From Thioalkalivibrio nitratireducens DSM 14787 (GTDB taxonomy: Bacteria > Pseudomonadota > Gammaproteobacteria > Ectothiorhodospirales > Ectothiorhodospiraceae), in NCBI RefSeq assembly GCF_000321415.2, contig NC_019902.2, positions 1,922,001 to 1,986,000 of the forward strand: 64,000 nucleotides of DNA, written 5' to 3'. The notes beneath the pieces are model-generated. The model did no database searches. It had not been told where the DNA came from and worked only from the letters and a program-made list of their open reading frames with translations. The translations under genes were made by a program, and so were the position numbers. This document shows, piece after piece, positions 35,153 through 43,408 of this stretch. How positions within the stretch are numbered: position 1 is the first letter of the stretch; each line of letters opens with the position of its first letter.

Positions 35153-38100
35153 CTATCCGCCACCCTCGGCCAGGGACACCACCTGCACCGCGCTGCCCAG
35201 GCGTTCGCGGGCGATGTCGACCAGGTGCCGGTGGTGGGTGAAGAACAGCACTTGCGTGCGTTGCGCCAGCCGGGCCAGCACTTCCAGCCCGGCGCCGGCG
35301 CGCGCGTCGTCGAAGTTGATGAACAAATCGTCCGCGACGAACGGCAGTGTCGGTGCAGTCTCGAGATAATCCTCGACCGACGCGACCCGCAGTGCCAGGT
35401 AGAGCTGGTCCGCGGTGCCGGTGCTCAGTCCGAGCACCGGCACCGCCCGGTTCCCGTCGCGCAGGCCGGTCAGTTGCGGACGGTCCTGATCATCGTAGTC
35501 GACCCGCAGCGCCTGAAACGTGCCGAGGGTCAACAGCGCGAACAGTTCGCCCGCGCGCCTGAGCAATGGCCCCTGTTTTCGGCGCCGGTACCGGTCGATG
35601 GCCCAGCGGAGCACCGTGGCCGCTGTGCGCGCCTGCACGTACTGCTCGGCCGCATCGCGCATTTCCGCCAGCGCTTCCTGGCGCTCGCTCGCGGCACGCG
35701 CAGCCGCGTCGCCGCCACCCAGCGCCTCGAAGGCCTCGCGCGCCTCCGAACGCCGTTCGGCGCTGGCCGCCAGGCGCTGCCGCAGCTCCGCCAGCTGTTC
35801 GTGCAGCGTCTCTTCCTGTGCCGCCAGGCGGTCGATGTCGACGTCCGCGCATTCCTGCGCCAGCGCTGTCGGCGGCAGGCCGTCGCCCTCGCGCTCCAGC
35901 GACGCGACCACGCGGTCGCGTTCGCCGTTCAGCCGGCGCCACTGATCGGACCGCCGGAGCGCCTCGCGCAGTTCGTCGATGCGCTCGACCCGCGCGGCCT
36001 GCAGCAGGTGCCCGATGGACTCGTGTGCGGCGCGGCGATCCCGTTCGCGCGCAGCGAGCGCTTCCTCCAGCCGCCGGATCTCGTTGTGCTGCTCCTGCTC
36101 GCGCTCATGCGCGGCCCGGGCGGCATCGAGGCGCTGCTTCAGTACTCGCACCGCGTCGCCGGCGGGCCGGGCCGCGAGATCCGGGGCGACCCGGGGCAGC
36201 AGTGCCGCGGCGGCCCGCTCGAACTCGGCGGCATCGGCGCGGATCCGGTCGATACGATCGTGCTGCAACGCGGCCATCTGCTGGGCCAGTTCGCGCATTT
36301 CCTCGAAGCTGGCGAGTTGCCGGTCGATCTCCTCGACCTCGGCGCCCGCGTGCAGACCAAGCCCGGTCACCGCGCTGTCCCAGCGCCGCCGCCAGTCCTG
36401 CCACGCCGCGTCCGCGCTGCCGTGCTGCGCCGTGCGACGCAACCGGTCCCTTTCCGCCTCGGCGCGCGCCTGCTGCAGCGTCTGGCGCTCGCGTGCGGCC
36501 TCCTGCAGACGCGCCAGTCGCTCGGATGCGCGTTCCAGCAGCACGGCCACGGGTTCGGCCGCGAGTTCGTCCCCCGTACCGCCGACGTCGGCCATGGCCT
36601 CCAGCAGGCGTTTCCGGGCCGCCTGTTCGCCCTGCCGTTCCGATTCGAGCCGGGCCTGCGCGGCGGCCTGCGCCTGCAGGGCGTCGAGCAGCCCGCGCCG
36701 GGTTTCCATCCAGTCCAGCATCGTGTCGGGATCGAGCGGCGCGAACGGGGCCGCGTCCCACATTTGCGCCCATTCCGCCCGTTGCGCGGCCTGCTGTTCC
36801 AGCAGGCGGTCCTGCTGGCCGCGCAGCTCCGCGTCGACCGCCTCGCCGCCCCGGATGCGGCGCGCCTGCTCGTCCAGCCGACCGAGCGTTTCGGCCTGCT
36901 CGAAGCGCCGGTCAGCCACCGCGTCGGCCTCGTGCAGCGCGGGTTCGAATGCAGTCAGCGGATCGGCTCCGGACCGGTCCATCCATTCCCGGTCCTCGGC
37001 GCAGACCGCGCCGGTTCCGAGATGCCGAGCCTTGACCAGGCGCCACAGCCGGTTGCGGTGCTTCCGCACCGCCTGCAGCTGGTCGCGGGTAATCACCTCG
37101 CCAGCGGTCAACGCCTCCTGGTACTGCTGCCGTGCGCGCGTCAGCTCGACGCCGGCTGCATCGCGCTCGCGACTCAGGTCGGCCAGCCGCTGGTCCAGTT
37201 CGCGCATCCGGTCCCGTTGCGCCTGAATCGCCGCCAGCGGGGGCGCCGGCACTTCCGGAAGCCCTGCGATCGCGGACACCGGCGGATGCAACGCCACTGC
37301 AAGTTGCTCGACCCGTGTCGCGGCGTCGCGCGCGGCGGCCTGCGCGGCCTGCAACCGCGCGCCCGGATCGCCGAGTTCGCGCACTGCACGGACGACCGCA
37401 GCGAGCCGCTCGCGGTCCGGCACCGGAGGGATCGCGGCCAGTTGCCGGTCGAGGTGTTCGCATTGCGCCTGGCTGTCGCGCAGGGCCGCATCGGCCGCCG
37501 CGAGCGCTGCGGCAAGCCCGCCACGCTGCTGCCCCAGCACACGGACCGCCGCGAGTGCGGCGCGGGAGGGGATCGCCGCGACGATCGCCTCCGTTTCGGT
37601 TGCCTGAACGCCGAGTTCGGCCGCGAGCCGTCTCAGCGCCTGCCCGGCGGCGTCGAGTTCGGCCTCGCGCTTGGGCAGATCGCGCTGCCCGCGGGCGACC
37701 TCGATGCCCCAGACCTGCAGACGCTCGGCTTCGTCTTCGGCCGCGAGGAGCCGGTGATCGCATGGGATCCCGGCGAGTTGCTCGCGCGCCTGCCGCAGCT
37801 GGTCGGCGAGGATCTCGATGCGAATGCCGGCATCGGCCTCGACGCGTTCGGCGTCGGCCAGCTGCTCGCCGGCGTCTTCGGGCAACTCGATCACGGGGCC
37901 CAGGTCGGCGATGCGCGATTCGAGTTCGAACCGCTGCCGGACCTCCCGGTAGACGCGCCGAATCCGCGCCACCCGGCGCGCCTCGGCCGAACGGCGTTCG
38001 AGTTCGTCGGCGACGTCGGCGTAGGCCTGGTTCGCCGCGTCGAGCCTCTCCCGGTAGTTCTGCCACTGGCTCGCGGTCAGCGTGTGTTCGCGCAGTTCGC

Positions 38101-38686
38101 GGTCGGCCTGCTCGAGCCGATCGACCGCCTGGGTGTACCGGCGGCGCGCCGCACGGCGCGGACCCCAGATCGCGTCCGCCTCGCGCTCCAGCGCCGCGAG
38201 CCGCTGGCGAAGCCCGCCGATGCCGGCGCCTGCCGAGAACAGCACCTGTCCGATCTCGTCCCTGGCCTCCAGGATCTCGCGCCCGCCCTGCTGCAACCGT
38301 GGATGGTCCAGCGAGAACATCCGCTCGAAGAACGCGCGGTCGGCACCCGAGAGAAAAGGGGCCAGAGCCGACTCGCCCTCGGGAATGGCCACCTCGTCGG
38401 TGTCCAGCAACGTTTCCCGGTTGCCTTTGCGGCGCACGATCTCAAGCGAGGCTCCATCGTGCTCGAGCCGCGCGCCGACCCGCATGTCGCGGTATTCGTG
38501 CAGAAAGCCGAAGCGACTCTGCATCGGGATCCCGAACAGCAGATCCTCGATCGCCGCCAGCGCGGTCGACTTTCCGGCCTCGTTGGGCCCGAACACGATG
38601 TGGAAATCCGTGCCGTTCTGCGGCAGCGGGATCGACCGTCCGGTGAAGTGTCCGTAGCGCAGCAGGTCCAGCCGGGCGACTCGCAC
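35153..38686 (-). CDS. yhaN: YhaN/SbcC-like AAA ATPase with long coiled coil
   Basis: The product is 1177 aa from GTG 38686, chosen because AGGAGG lies about 10 bases upstream and the frame beyond runs through the nuclease gene. The N-terminus has Walker A GPNEAGKST (33-41). A very long Ala/Arg/Glu-rich coiled coil with no obvious Rad50 CxxC zinc hook fills the middle. The C-terminus has the ABC signature LSTGTADQLYLALR and Walker B LPFVADDLFINFDD, then FFTHHRHL. This is the YhaN branch of the Rad50/SbcC family, which pairs with an Mre11-like nuclease to process DNA ends. It is coupled to the nuclease gene, which ends 6 bases before it. Confidence 0.88.
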   Translation of the reverse strand: MRVARLDLLRYGHFTGRSIPLPQNGTDFHIVFGPNEAGKSTALAAIEDLLFGIPMQSRFGFLHEYRDMRVGARLEHDGASLEIVRRKGNRETLLDTDEVAIPEGESALAPFLSGADRAFFERMFSLDHPRLQQGGREILEARDEIGQVLFSAGAGIGGLRQRLAALEREADAIWGPRRAARRRYTQAVDRLEQADRELREHTLTASQWQNYRERLDAANQAYADVADELERRSAEARRVARIRRVYREVRQRFELESRIADLGPVIELPEDAGEQLADAERVEADAGIRIEILADQLRQAREQLAGIPCDHRLLAAEDEAERLQVWGIEVARGQRDLPKREAELDAAGQALRRLAAELGVQATETEAIVAAIPSRAALAAVRVLGQQRGGLAAALAAADAALRDSQAQCEHLDRQLAAIPPVPDRERLAAVVRAVRELGDPGARLQAAQAAARDAATRVEQLAVALHPPVSAIAGLPEVPAPPLAAIQAQRDRMRELDQRLADLSRERDAAGVELTRARQQYQEALTAGEVITRDQLQAVRKHRNRLWRLVKARHLGTGAVCAEDREWMDRSGADPLTAFEPALHEADAVADRRFEQAETLGRLDEQARRIRGGEAVDAELRGQQDRLLEQQAAQRAEWAQMWDAAPFAPLDPDTMLDWMETRRGLLDALQAQAAAQARLESERQGEQAARKRLLEAMADVGGTGDELAAEPVAVLLERASERLARLQEAARERQTLQQARAEAERDRLRRTAQHGSADAAWQDWRRRWDSAVTGLGLHAGAEVEEIDRQLASFEEMRELAQQMAALQHDRIDRIRADAAEFERAAAALLPRVAPDLAARPAGDAVRVLKQRLDAARAAHEREQEQHNEIRRLEEALAARERDRRAAHESIGHLLQAARVERIDELREALRRSDQWRRLNGERDRVVASLEREGDGLPPTALAQECADVDIDRLAAQEETLHEQLAELRQRLAASAERRSEAREAFEALGGGDAAARAASERQEALAEMRDAAEQYVQARTAATVLRWAIDRYRRRKQGPLLRRAGELFALLTLGTFQALRVDYDDQDRPQLTGLRDGNRAVPVLGLSTGTADQLYLALRVASVEDYLETAPTLPFVADDLFINFDDARAGAGLEVLARLAQRTQVLFFTHHRHLVDIARERLGSAVQVVSLAEGGG

Positions 38687-38691
38687 GATGT

Positions 38692-39960
38692 TCAGTCCTC
38701 CTCGCCCTCGCCCGCCAGGCGCTGCGAAAGCCAGGGCACCACGGCCGTCGCCAGCGCCGCGGGATCCTCCGCGAGGGCGGTCGTCAGGATCGAATCCGGT
38801 TCCAGCTCGGCCCGCAGTTCGTAGGGCAGCCGGCGCAGCATCGCCCCCGGATCCTCGGCCAGCCGCGCCAGCAATTCCGGGTCCGTGGCCGCCTCCTGCC
38901 AGAGCGCTTCGAGTTCGCCGGCGGGATCGGTGCGCTCGGCTCCGGTCGCCGTGGTCGCCACCACGACCTTTTCCACCCAGGCCGCATCGGTGCCGAGCCC
39001 GACTGCCGCCGCCCGCGCCTCCGCGAGCAAGCGGTCGCCCGACACCTGCAGCTCGCCGTGGATCGGCGTCGATCCCTGGCATTCGACCCGGCACGCGAGC
39101 AGGCGCCCCTGCCCCTCGGCCGCCACGGCATCGGCGATCGCCGCCTGCAGGCGTTCGACCGCCTCGCCGAGGCTGCCGGCGCCGGTCAGATCCGCCTGAA
39201 CCCGGCTCCAGCGCACGACATCGACGGCCAGCGGCGCCACGTCCACCGCCGTGCCCGCTTCCACGGTGACCAATACGGCCCCCTTGTCGCCGGTTTCGCG
39301 GATATGGCGCCCCTGCAGGTTGCCGGGGAACACCACCGGAGGCCGCGGGTGCAGGATCTGGAACTGGTGCACGTGTCCCAGCGCCCAGTAGTCGTAGCCC
39401 TTCGCGAGCAGATCGCCCAGCGCGCAGGGCGCATAGTTCTCGTGCCCGCCGAGCCCGCCGAGACCGGTATGCAGCACGCCGATATTGAAATGATGCGGCA
39501 TCGGATCCGGATAGGCGGGCACCAGATTCTCGCGCAGTTCCCGCTGTGCAAAGCTCTGACCATGGAGCGCGACCCCGCAAGCGTCCAGCCGGAAGGTCTC
39601 GGGCCTGCGCGCACCGAACACCCGGACGTTGTCCGGCAACGTCAGCCGGCGCGTCAACTGGCTCTCGGCGTCGTGGTTGCCGTGCAGCAGGAACACCGGG
39701 ATGCCGGCCTCGTTCAAGCGCCCCATCTGCGCCGCGAAGAACAGCCCGGTACGGTAGTCGCGCCAGTCGCCGTCGTAGAGATCGCCGGCGATCACGACGA
39801 AGTCGACCCGCCGGTCGATCGCATCCCCGACGAGCTGGACGAACGCCTCGCGGGTCGCGGTGCGGATGCGTTCTGCCGCACTGCCCTCGTGCCCGCTCAG
39901 CCCGCGCAGCGGACTGTCCAGGTGGATGTCCGCTGCGTGCAGGAAACGAAACGATCCCAA
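38692..39960 (-). CDS. yhaO: YhaO/SbcD-like DNA repair exonuclease
   Basis: The product is 422 aa. The Mre11/SbcD metallophosphoesterase motifs are all visible: HAADIHLD (8-15), GDLYDGDW, HGNHDAES, HTGLGG and GHVHQ. The C-terminal about 150 residues form the ATPase-binding region. It should be a manganese-dependent nuclease acting with the downstream YhaN-like ATPase. ATG 39960 is the natural start. Confidence 0.93.
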   Translation of the reverse strand: MGSFRFLHAADIHLDSPLRGLSGHEGSAAERIRTATREAFVQLVGDAIDRRVDFVVIAGDLYDGDWRDYRTGLFFAAQMGRLNEAGIPVFLLHGNHDAESQLTRRLTLPDNVRVFGARRPETFRLDACGVALHGQSFAQRELRENLVPAYPDPMPHHFNIGVLHTGLGGLGGHENYAPCALGDLLAKGYDYWALGHVHQFQILHPRPPVVFPGNLQGRHIRETGDKGAVLVTVEAGTAVDVAPLAVDVVRWSRVQADLTGAGSLGEAVERLQAAIADAVAAEGQGRLLACRVECQGSTPIHGELQVSGDRLLAEARAAAVGLGTDAAWVEKVVVATTATGAERTDPAGELEALWQEAATDPELLARLAEDPGAMLRRLPYELRAELEPDSILTTALAEDPAALATAVVPWLSQRLAGEGEED

Positions 39961-40083
39961 GCCCTGCCCTCCCTGGTCCGGAGTCCACGCGCCCGGCGAT
40001 GCCGGCGCGCGGCCGGGGTCGCCCCGGCCGGCGATCCCAAAAGGCTAGCACAGTGGCGGCCGACTACTCGAAATCGCGGGGTA

Positions 40084-40647
40084 TCAGCGGCCCGTGGCTG
40101 CGTTCGATCGATTCGGCGGCTCGCGATGCGCCGCGTCGTGTAGGTCGAAATCGACCATGAGCTCGTTGGCCAAGGCCTCCAGGTCGTCCTGGAGGGTATG
40201 AAGATCGGCCGAAGCGGGAACGGCCAGGTCGGCTTCCGCCCGGAAAACGGGATGACCGGACATCGGCGCGGGCTCGCATCCGGTCTCCAGCCCGTCGATG
40301 GAGATTCCGTGCCGCAGAAGGACGCCGGAGATGTCCCGCACGATTCCCGGGTGATCGTGGCCCGTCAGATTCAGCCGCACGCGCCGTATCGACGGCTCCG
40401 CAACTTCGCGGCCGCGCTCGATCGTCAGGTGCAAGCCCTCGGCCTCGAGCCCGCGCAGCGCCGCCTCCAGTTGCTCAACAGCGTCGGAATCGACTTCCAG
40501 CCGCACGATTCCTGCGAACTGGCCGGCGAGCTGGGCCATCCGGCTCTCCATCCAGTTCGCCCCCGCGCGCTGCGCGCGGGTGGCAACGACACTGACCAGT
40601 CCCGGGCGATCCGGTCCGATCAGCGTAACGATCAACGACGTATTCAC
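40084..40647 (-). CDS. gcvR: GcvR-like double-ACT-domain regulator
   Basis: The product is 187 aa with two ACT domains: TLIGPDRPGLVSVVATRAQ (about 9-75) and LTGHDHPGIVRDISGVL (about 94-170). This is the layout of the glycine cleavage system regulator GcvR, a ligand-sensing partner of GcvA. No gcv genes are in the window, so the target is not shown and the symbol is by architecture only. Confidence 0.72.
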   Translation of the reverse strand: MNTSLIVTLIGPDRPGLVSVVATRAQRAGANWMESRMAQLAGQFAGIVRLEVDSDAVEQLEAALRGLEAEGLHLTIERGREVAEPSIRRVRLNLTGHDHPGIVRDISGVLLRHGISIDGLETGCEPAPMSGHPVFRAEADLAVPASADLHTLQDDLEALANELMVDFDLHDAAHREPPNRSNAATGR

Positions 40648-40741
40648 GGCAGTCCCCTTTCAGGCCGAACGATCCTCGAGTGCGCCATGGTACGTCAGGA
40701 CGGGTGCCCCCCGGTGCAATGCACAGCCCGATGATCCTGTT

Positions 40742-40769
40742 CCCCCTTCCCCGCAAGCAGGGAAGGGGG
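40742..40769. repeat. Perfect 10-bp hairpin (CCCCCTTCCC ... GGGAAGGGGG)
   Basis: CCCCCTTCCC at 40742-40751 and its exact complement at 40760-40769 enclose an 8-base loop. There is no T-tract. It lies about 95 bp upstream of the gcvR-like gene. Confidence 0.6.
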
Positions 40770-40841
40770 GCATTGTCAGGGGTGGCCACCGGTCATGGCA
40801 GTCGACGTGACGGAAAACACCGTCCGTATCCCGGCGATCCG

Positions 40842-40950
40842 CAGGGCGGATCCGCGCAGCAGCATCATCATCCGCCGTTCGGCGTGTCCGGCGCCCGCGA
40901 CAGTTCCGGCGAGGGAACGGCAGATGACGGCCTCCGCCCTCTTCCGCCCC
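40842..40950. repeat. Degenerate copy of the 115-bp inverted-repeat element
   Basis: The left end (AGGGCGGATCCGCGCAGCAG...CATCATCCGCC) and right end (CAGATGACGGCCTCCGCCCTCTTCCGCCC) match the short-arm and long-arm ends of the better copies, with several changes. Orientation is short arm left, as in the 53459 and 59408 copies. Confidence 0.5.
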
Positions 40951-41100
40951 GATTGGGATCGCATGGCAACTCTCTGTTCCAATGAGGACCTTTCGTTGGT
41001 GCGGATAGTGGGCGACCTCGAAGACTTCATGGATTGCGATGCGATCCATGGCGTCTGCGCTCGTTTCATGGTCGGGAGTGGTCGCCGCGCGCGCTGACCG

Positions 41101-41322
41101 TCAACGACGCAACTCGTCGTCCCGGTAATGGGTGTCGAGCCAGCAGCGGGGCAGCGCCTCGCCGGAGGGGAAGATCATCGCGGCCTTTGCGAAAGGTTCC
41201 GGATCCGGAAGATCCTCTCCCCAGTTGTAGCGTCCCTCGAAGTGCGTCTCCGACGGGTCGAACAGCGCCGCCGTGTCCAGAACCTCCACCAGGTGGCCGT
41301 TACTGCTGTCCTTGAGAAACAT
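41101..41322 (-). CDS. Small conserved protein (73 aa), function unknown
   Basis: The start at ATG 41322 is supported by GAGGAGG a few bases upstream; the longer frame to 41646 has shadow-like composition before this point. The protein reads MFLKDSSNGHLVEVLDTAAL, then a conserved-looking body with GRYNWGEDLPDPEPFAKA and FPSGEALPRCW near the C-terminus. I recall similar 70-80 aa proteins in gammaproteobacteria, sometimes loosely named acetyltransferase, but it is far too small for a GNAT fold. Confidence 0.7.
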   Translation of the reverse strand: MFLKDSSNGHLVEVLDTAALFDPSETHFEGRYNWGEDLPDPEPFAKAAMIFPSGEALPRCWLDTHYRDDELRR

Positions 41323-41777
41323 GCGTGGCCTCCTCTTCGGGGTTTCCAACGAGTATGGACCCGGGGTCCGGGATTGCAAGCAGGATCCGGATCTTGGGCG
41401 CGCGAGCTCCCGGGAGCGGCGATCCGCACGGCGGCTCCGCGCGTCGACGACCGCAACCCGACCGGGGTGCAGCGAGAAGGTCGGCCGGGTGGTTCCGCGA
41501 GGCACGGAACCTGACGGCCGAGCTTTTCCTCTATCATGGAAACTCTGCGGTGAGTGAAACACCGCTGGACGGCGGTCGTCATTGCGCATGTAGCGCATTG
41601 AACAGCCGCACGCGGGCCCGCAGAGCGAGCGCAGCGAGCAATCCAAGCCACATCAGGTGGATTTACGCCGGATGGATCGCCACGTCTCGCCATACAGCGC
41701 TCGCGGCTAAAGGCTGCGTTGATCGCGATGACGGCCGGGTTGGCTTCTGCCTTTTTTGGAACTGCGGAGCTAGCGTG
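41323..41777. other. Intergenic region upstream of the lytic transglycosylase gene
   Basis: This 455-bp region between divergent genes has no protein-like frame. A six-T run at 41752-41757 follows GC-rich sequence but without a clear stem. It probably holds the promoters of the two flanking genes; I cannot place them reliably. Confidence 0.4.
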
Positions 41778-43214
41778 ATGATCAGGCTTATTGGGGTGGC
41801 AGCACTGTTCCTGGCGGTCGGCTGGGGGCTAGGCTTCACGGCGGTCGTGACTCCGGCCAAGGAAGAACCGATCGACGGGGCCTACCGGGTGGTCGACACG
41901 GTGGCGGCCCGCTACCAAACCGGAGTCGACGAAATCCGCACCGGGCAGCCGGCCGCGGGCCGGGACAACATCGAGCGCGCCATCGCGGATCTCGCTGCCG
42001 CAGGCGCGGTCTGTGCCGAAACCTCGGGCTGTGAAGTGCAGCGCTTCATGGCCGCCTATCACAACCTGCTGACGCTGCGCAGCGATGTGCTCGCCGGAGC
42101 GGCCGAGGAGTACGTTGAACTCCAGCCCGAGCTCGACGCAGAGACCCCGCAGGCCGTGCTGCAACCGGACGTTGCGGACACCACCGCTCCCTTCGACGGC
42201 CGGGACTTGATCGAACTCATCGACCTCAACAGTCTGGTCCGGGCCGCGCTGCACGACTGGCTGACTTGGATGCGGCCGTCGCTGATCGATGCCTACGAGC
42301 ATTACCTTTACCTGCGACCGCTGATGTGGCCGACCTACGAGGCGGCAGGACTGCCGGAGGCGTTGCTGTTCGGCATCCTCGCGAAGGAATCGGGCGGCCG
42401 GGTGCATTCCGTGTCCCGGGCCGGGGCGGCCGGGCCGCTGCAGTTCATGGCGCACACCGGACGGCGCTTCGGGCTCGGCCACGACGATGGCTTCGATACG
42501 CGCTTCGATCCGACGGCGGCTACGCGGGCCAACGTCGCCTACCTCAGGGAACAGTTCGCTCAGCTCGACGACGACCTGGCGCTTGCCCTCGCCGCGTACA
42601 ACGGCGGTGAGGGCCGCATTCGGCGGCTGGTTGCAGGCAGTGACGACCCAAGCTTCTGGAACCCGGCGATCTTCGGGCAACTGCCGCGCGAGACACAGGA
42701 ATATGTGCCCTACGTGCTGGCAGCCGCCTGGCTGTTCCTGCACCCGAACGAATACGGACTCGAGTTCCCACGCGCGGATACTGCCCATACCCGTTTCGAA
42801 CTGCAGCACCCGAAAACGCTGGGCGAACTCGCGATCTGTCTGGGCCAGGACGGCACGCGTGCCGGCTGGTTCCGCACCCTGCGCAATCTCAACCCCCGCT
42901 TCGAGCACGACCAGCGCCTGCCGGCCGGCACCCGCCTGGCGGCCCCGGCTGCGCTGGTCGGTGCCTACCGCCGGCACTGCGTCGCCGGCCCCCGGCGGGA
43001 TCTCGCGCAGAATCTGCACGACTCGCGCGACGAACGCCGGGATCTGCTGGCGACGCGCATCTATACGGTGCGTTCCGGGGATACGCTCTCGACCATCGCC
43101 AGCGAGCAGGGCTGTCCTAGCACCCGGGGCATCGCCCACACCAACGGCATCGCGGGGCCCCGGTACCTGATCCGGCCGGGGCAGAAGCTGGAACTGATCG
43201 GCTGCGGGAGCTGA
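41778..43214 (+). CDS. MltD-type lytic transglycosylase with LysM domain
   Basis: The product is 478 aa from ATG 41778, with GGAG at 41766-41769. A signal anchor (MIRLIGVAALFLAVGWGLGF) is followed by a helical region. The SLT catalytic domain has Glu204 in GILAKESGG, AGPLQFM and AAYNGGEGR (272-280). A LysM peptidoglycan-binding repeat closes the protein (YTVRSGDTLSTIA to LIRPGQKLEL). It cleaves the MurNAc-GlcNAc bond to anhydro products in the periplasm. It is the first of three cell-wall genes in a row. Confidence 0.92.
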   Translation: MIRLIGVAALFLAVGWGLGFTAVVTPAKEEPIDGAYRVVDTVAARYQTGVDEIRTGQPAAGRDNIERAIADLAAAGAVCAETSGCEVQRFMAAYHNLLTLRSDVLAGAAEEYVELQPELDAETPQAVLQPDVADTTAPFDGRDLIELIDLNSLVRAALHDWLTWMRPSLIDAYEHYLYLRPLMWPTYEAAGLPEALLFGILAKESGGRVHSVSRAGAAGPLQFMAHTGRRFGLGHDDGFDTRFDPTAATRANVAYLREQFAQLDDDLALALAAYNGGEGRIRRLVAGSDDPSFWNPAIFGQLPRETQEYVPYVLAAAWLFLHPNEYGLEFPRADTAHTRFELQHPKTLGELAICLGQDGTRAGWFRTLRNLNPRFEHDQRLPAGTRLAAPAALVGAYRRHCVAGPRRDLAQNLHDSRDERRDLLATRIYTVRSGDTLSTIASEQGCPSTRGIAHTNGIAGPRYLIRPGQKLELIGCGS

Positions 43215-43254
43215 CTGCCATGGTGCCCGGCCACCACCCGCGACCATGAACAGG

Positions 43255-43370
43255 CGTAGGGTGGAAGAGGCCGAAGGCCGTCATCCGCCATCCGGCGCCG
43301 GGGTTGCCACACTCGCCGGGGCATTGCGAACGCCGCATGGCGGATGACGCTGCGCTCTTCCGCCCTACGG
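43255..43370. repeat. 115-bp inverted-repeat element, copy A
   Basis: It begins CGTAGGGTGGAAGAGGCCGA and ends CGCTCTTCCGCCCTACGG. The left arm is the long type (GGCCGAAGGCCGTCATCCGCC) and the right arm the short type (GGCGGATGACGCTGCGCTC). It lies between the lytic transglycosylase and L,D-transpeptidase genes, which converge on it, so it could act as a bidirectional hairpin. Confidence 0.85.
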
Positions 43371-43408
43371 ATCCCCCGAGACGCGAGGCGTTGTGCCTGT
43401 GGCACAAC

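Larger units (their letters stand above)
40648..41100. other. Intergenic region with a hairpin and a degenerate repeat
   Basis: No protein-like frame is present. The stretch contains a 10-bp-stem hairpin at 40742-40769 and a decayed copy of the 115-bp inverted-repeat element at about 40842-40950, both listed separately. Confidence 0.55.

Noticed and set aside
34880-38824. 1314-aa open frame on the plus strand
   Set aside because: It is antisense to the yhaN-like gene and its composition is that of a reverse-strand shadow in high-GC DNA; the minus-strand frame has clear ATPase motifs.
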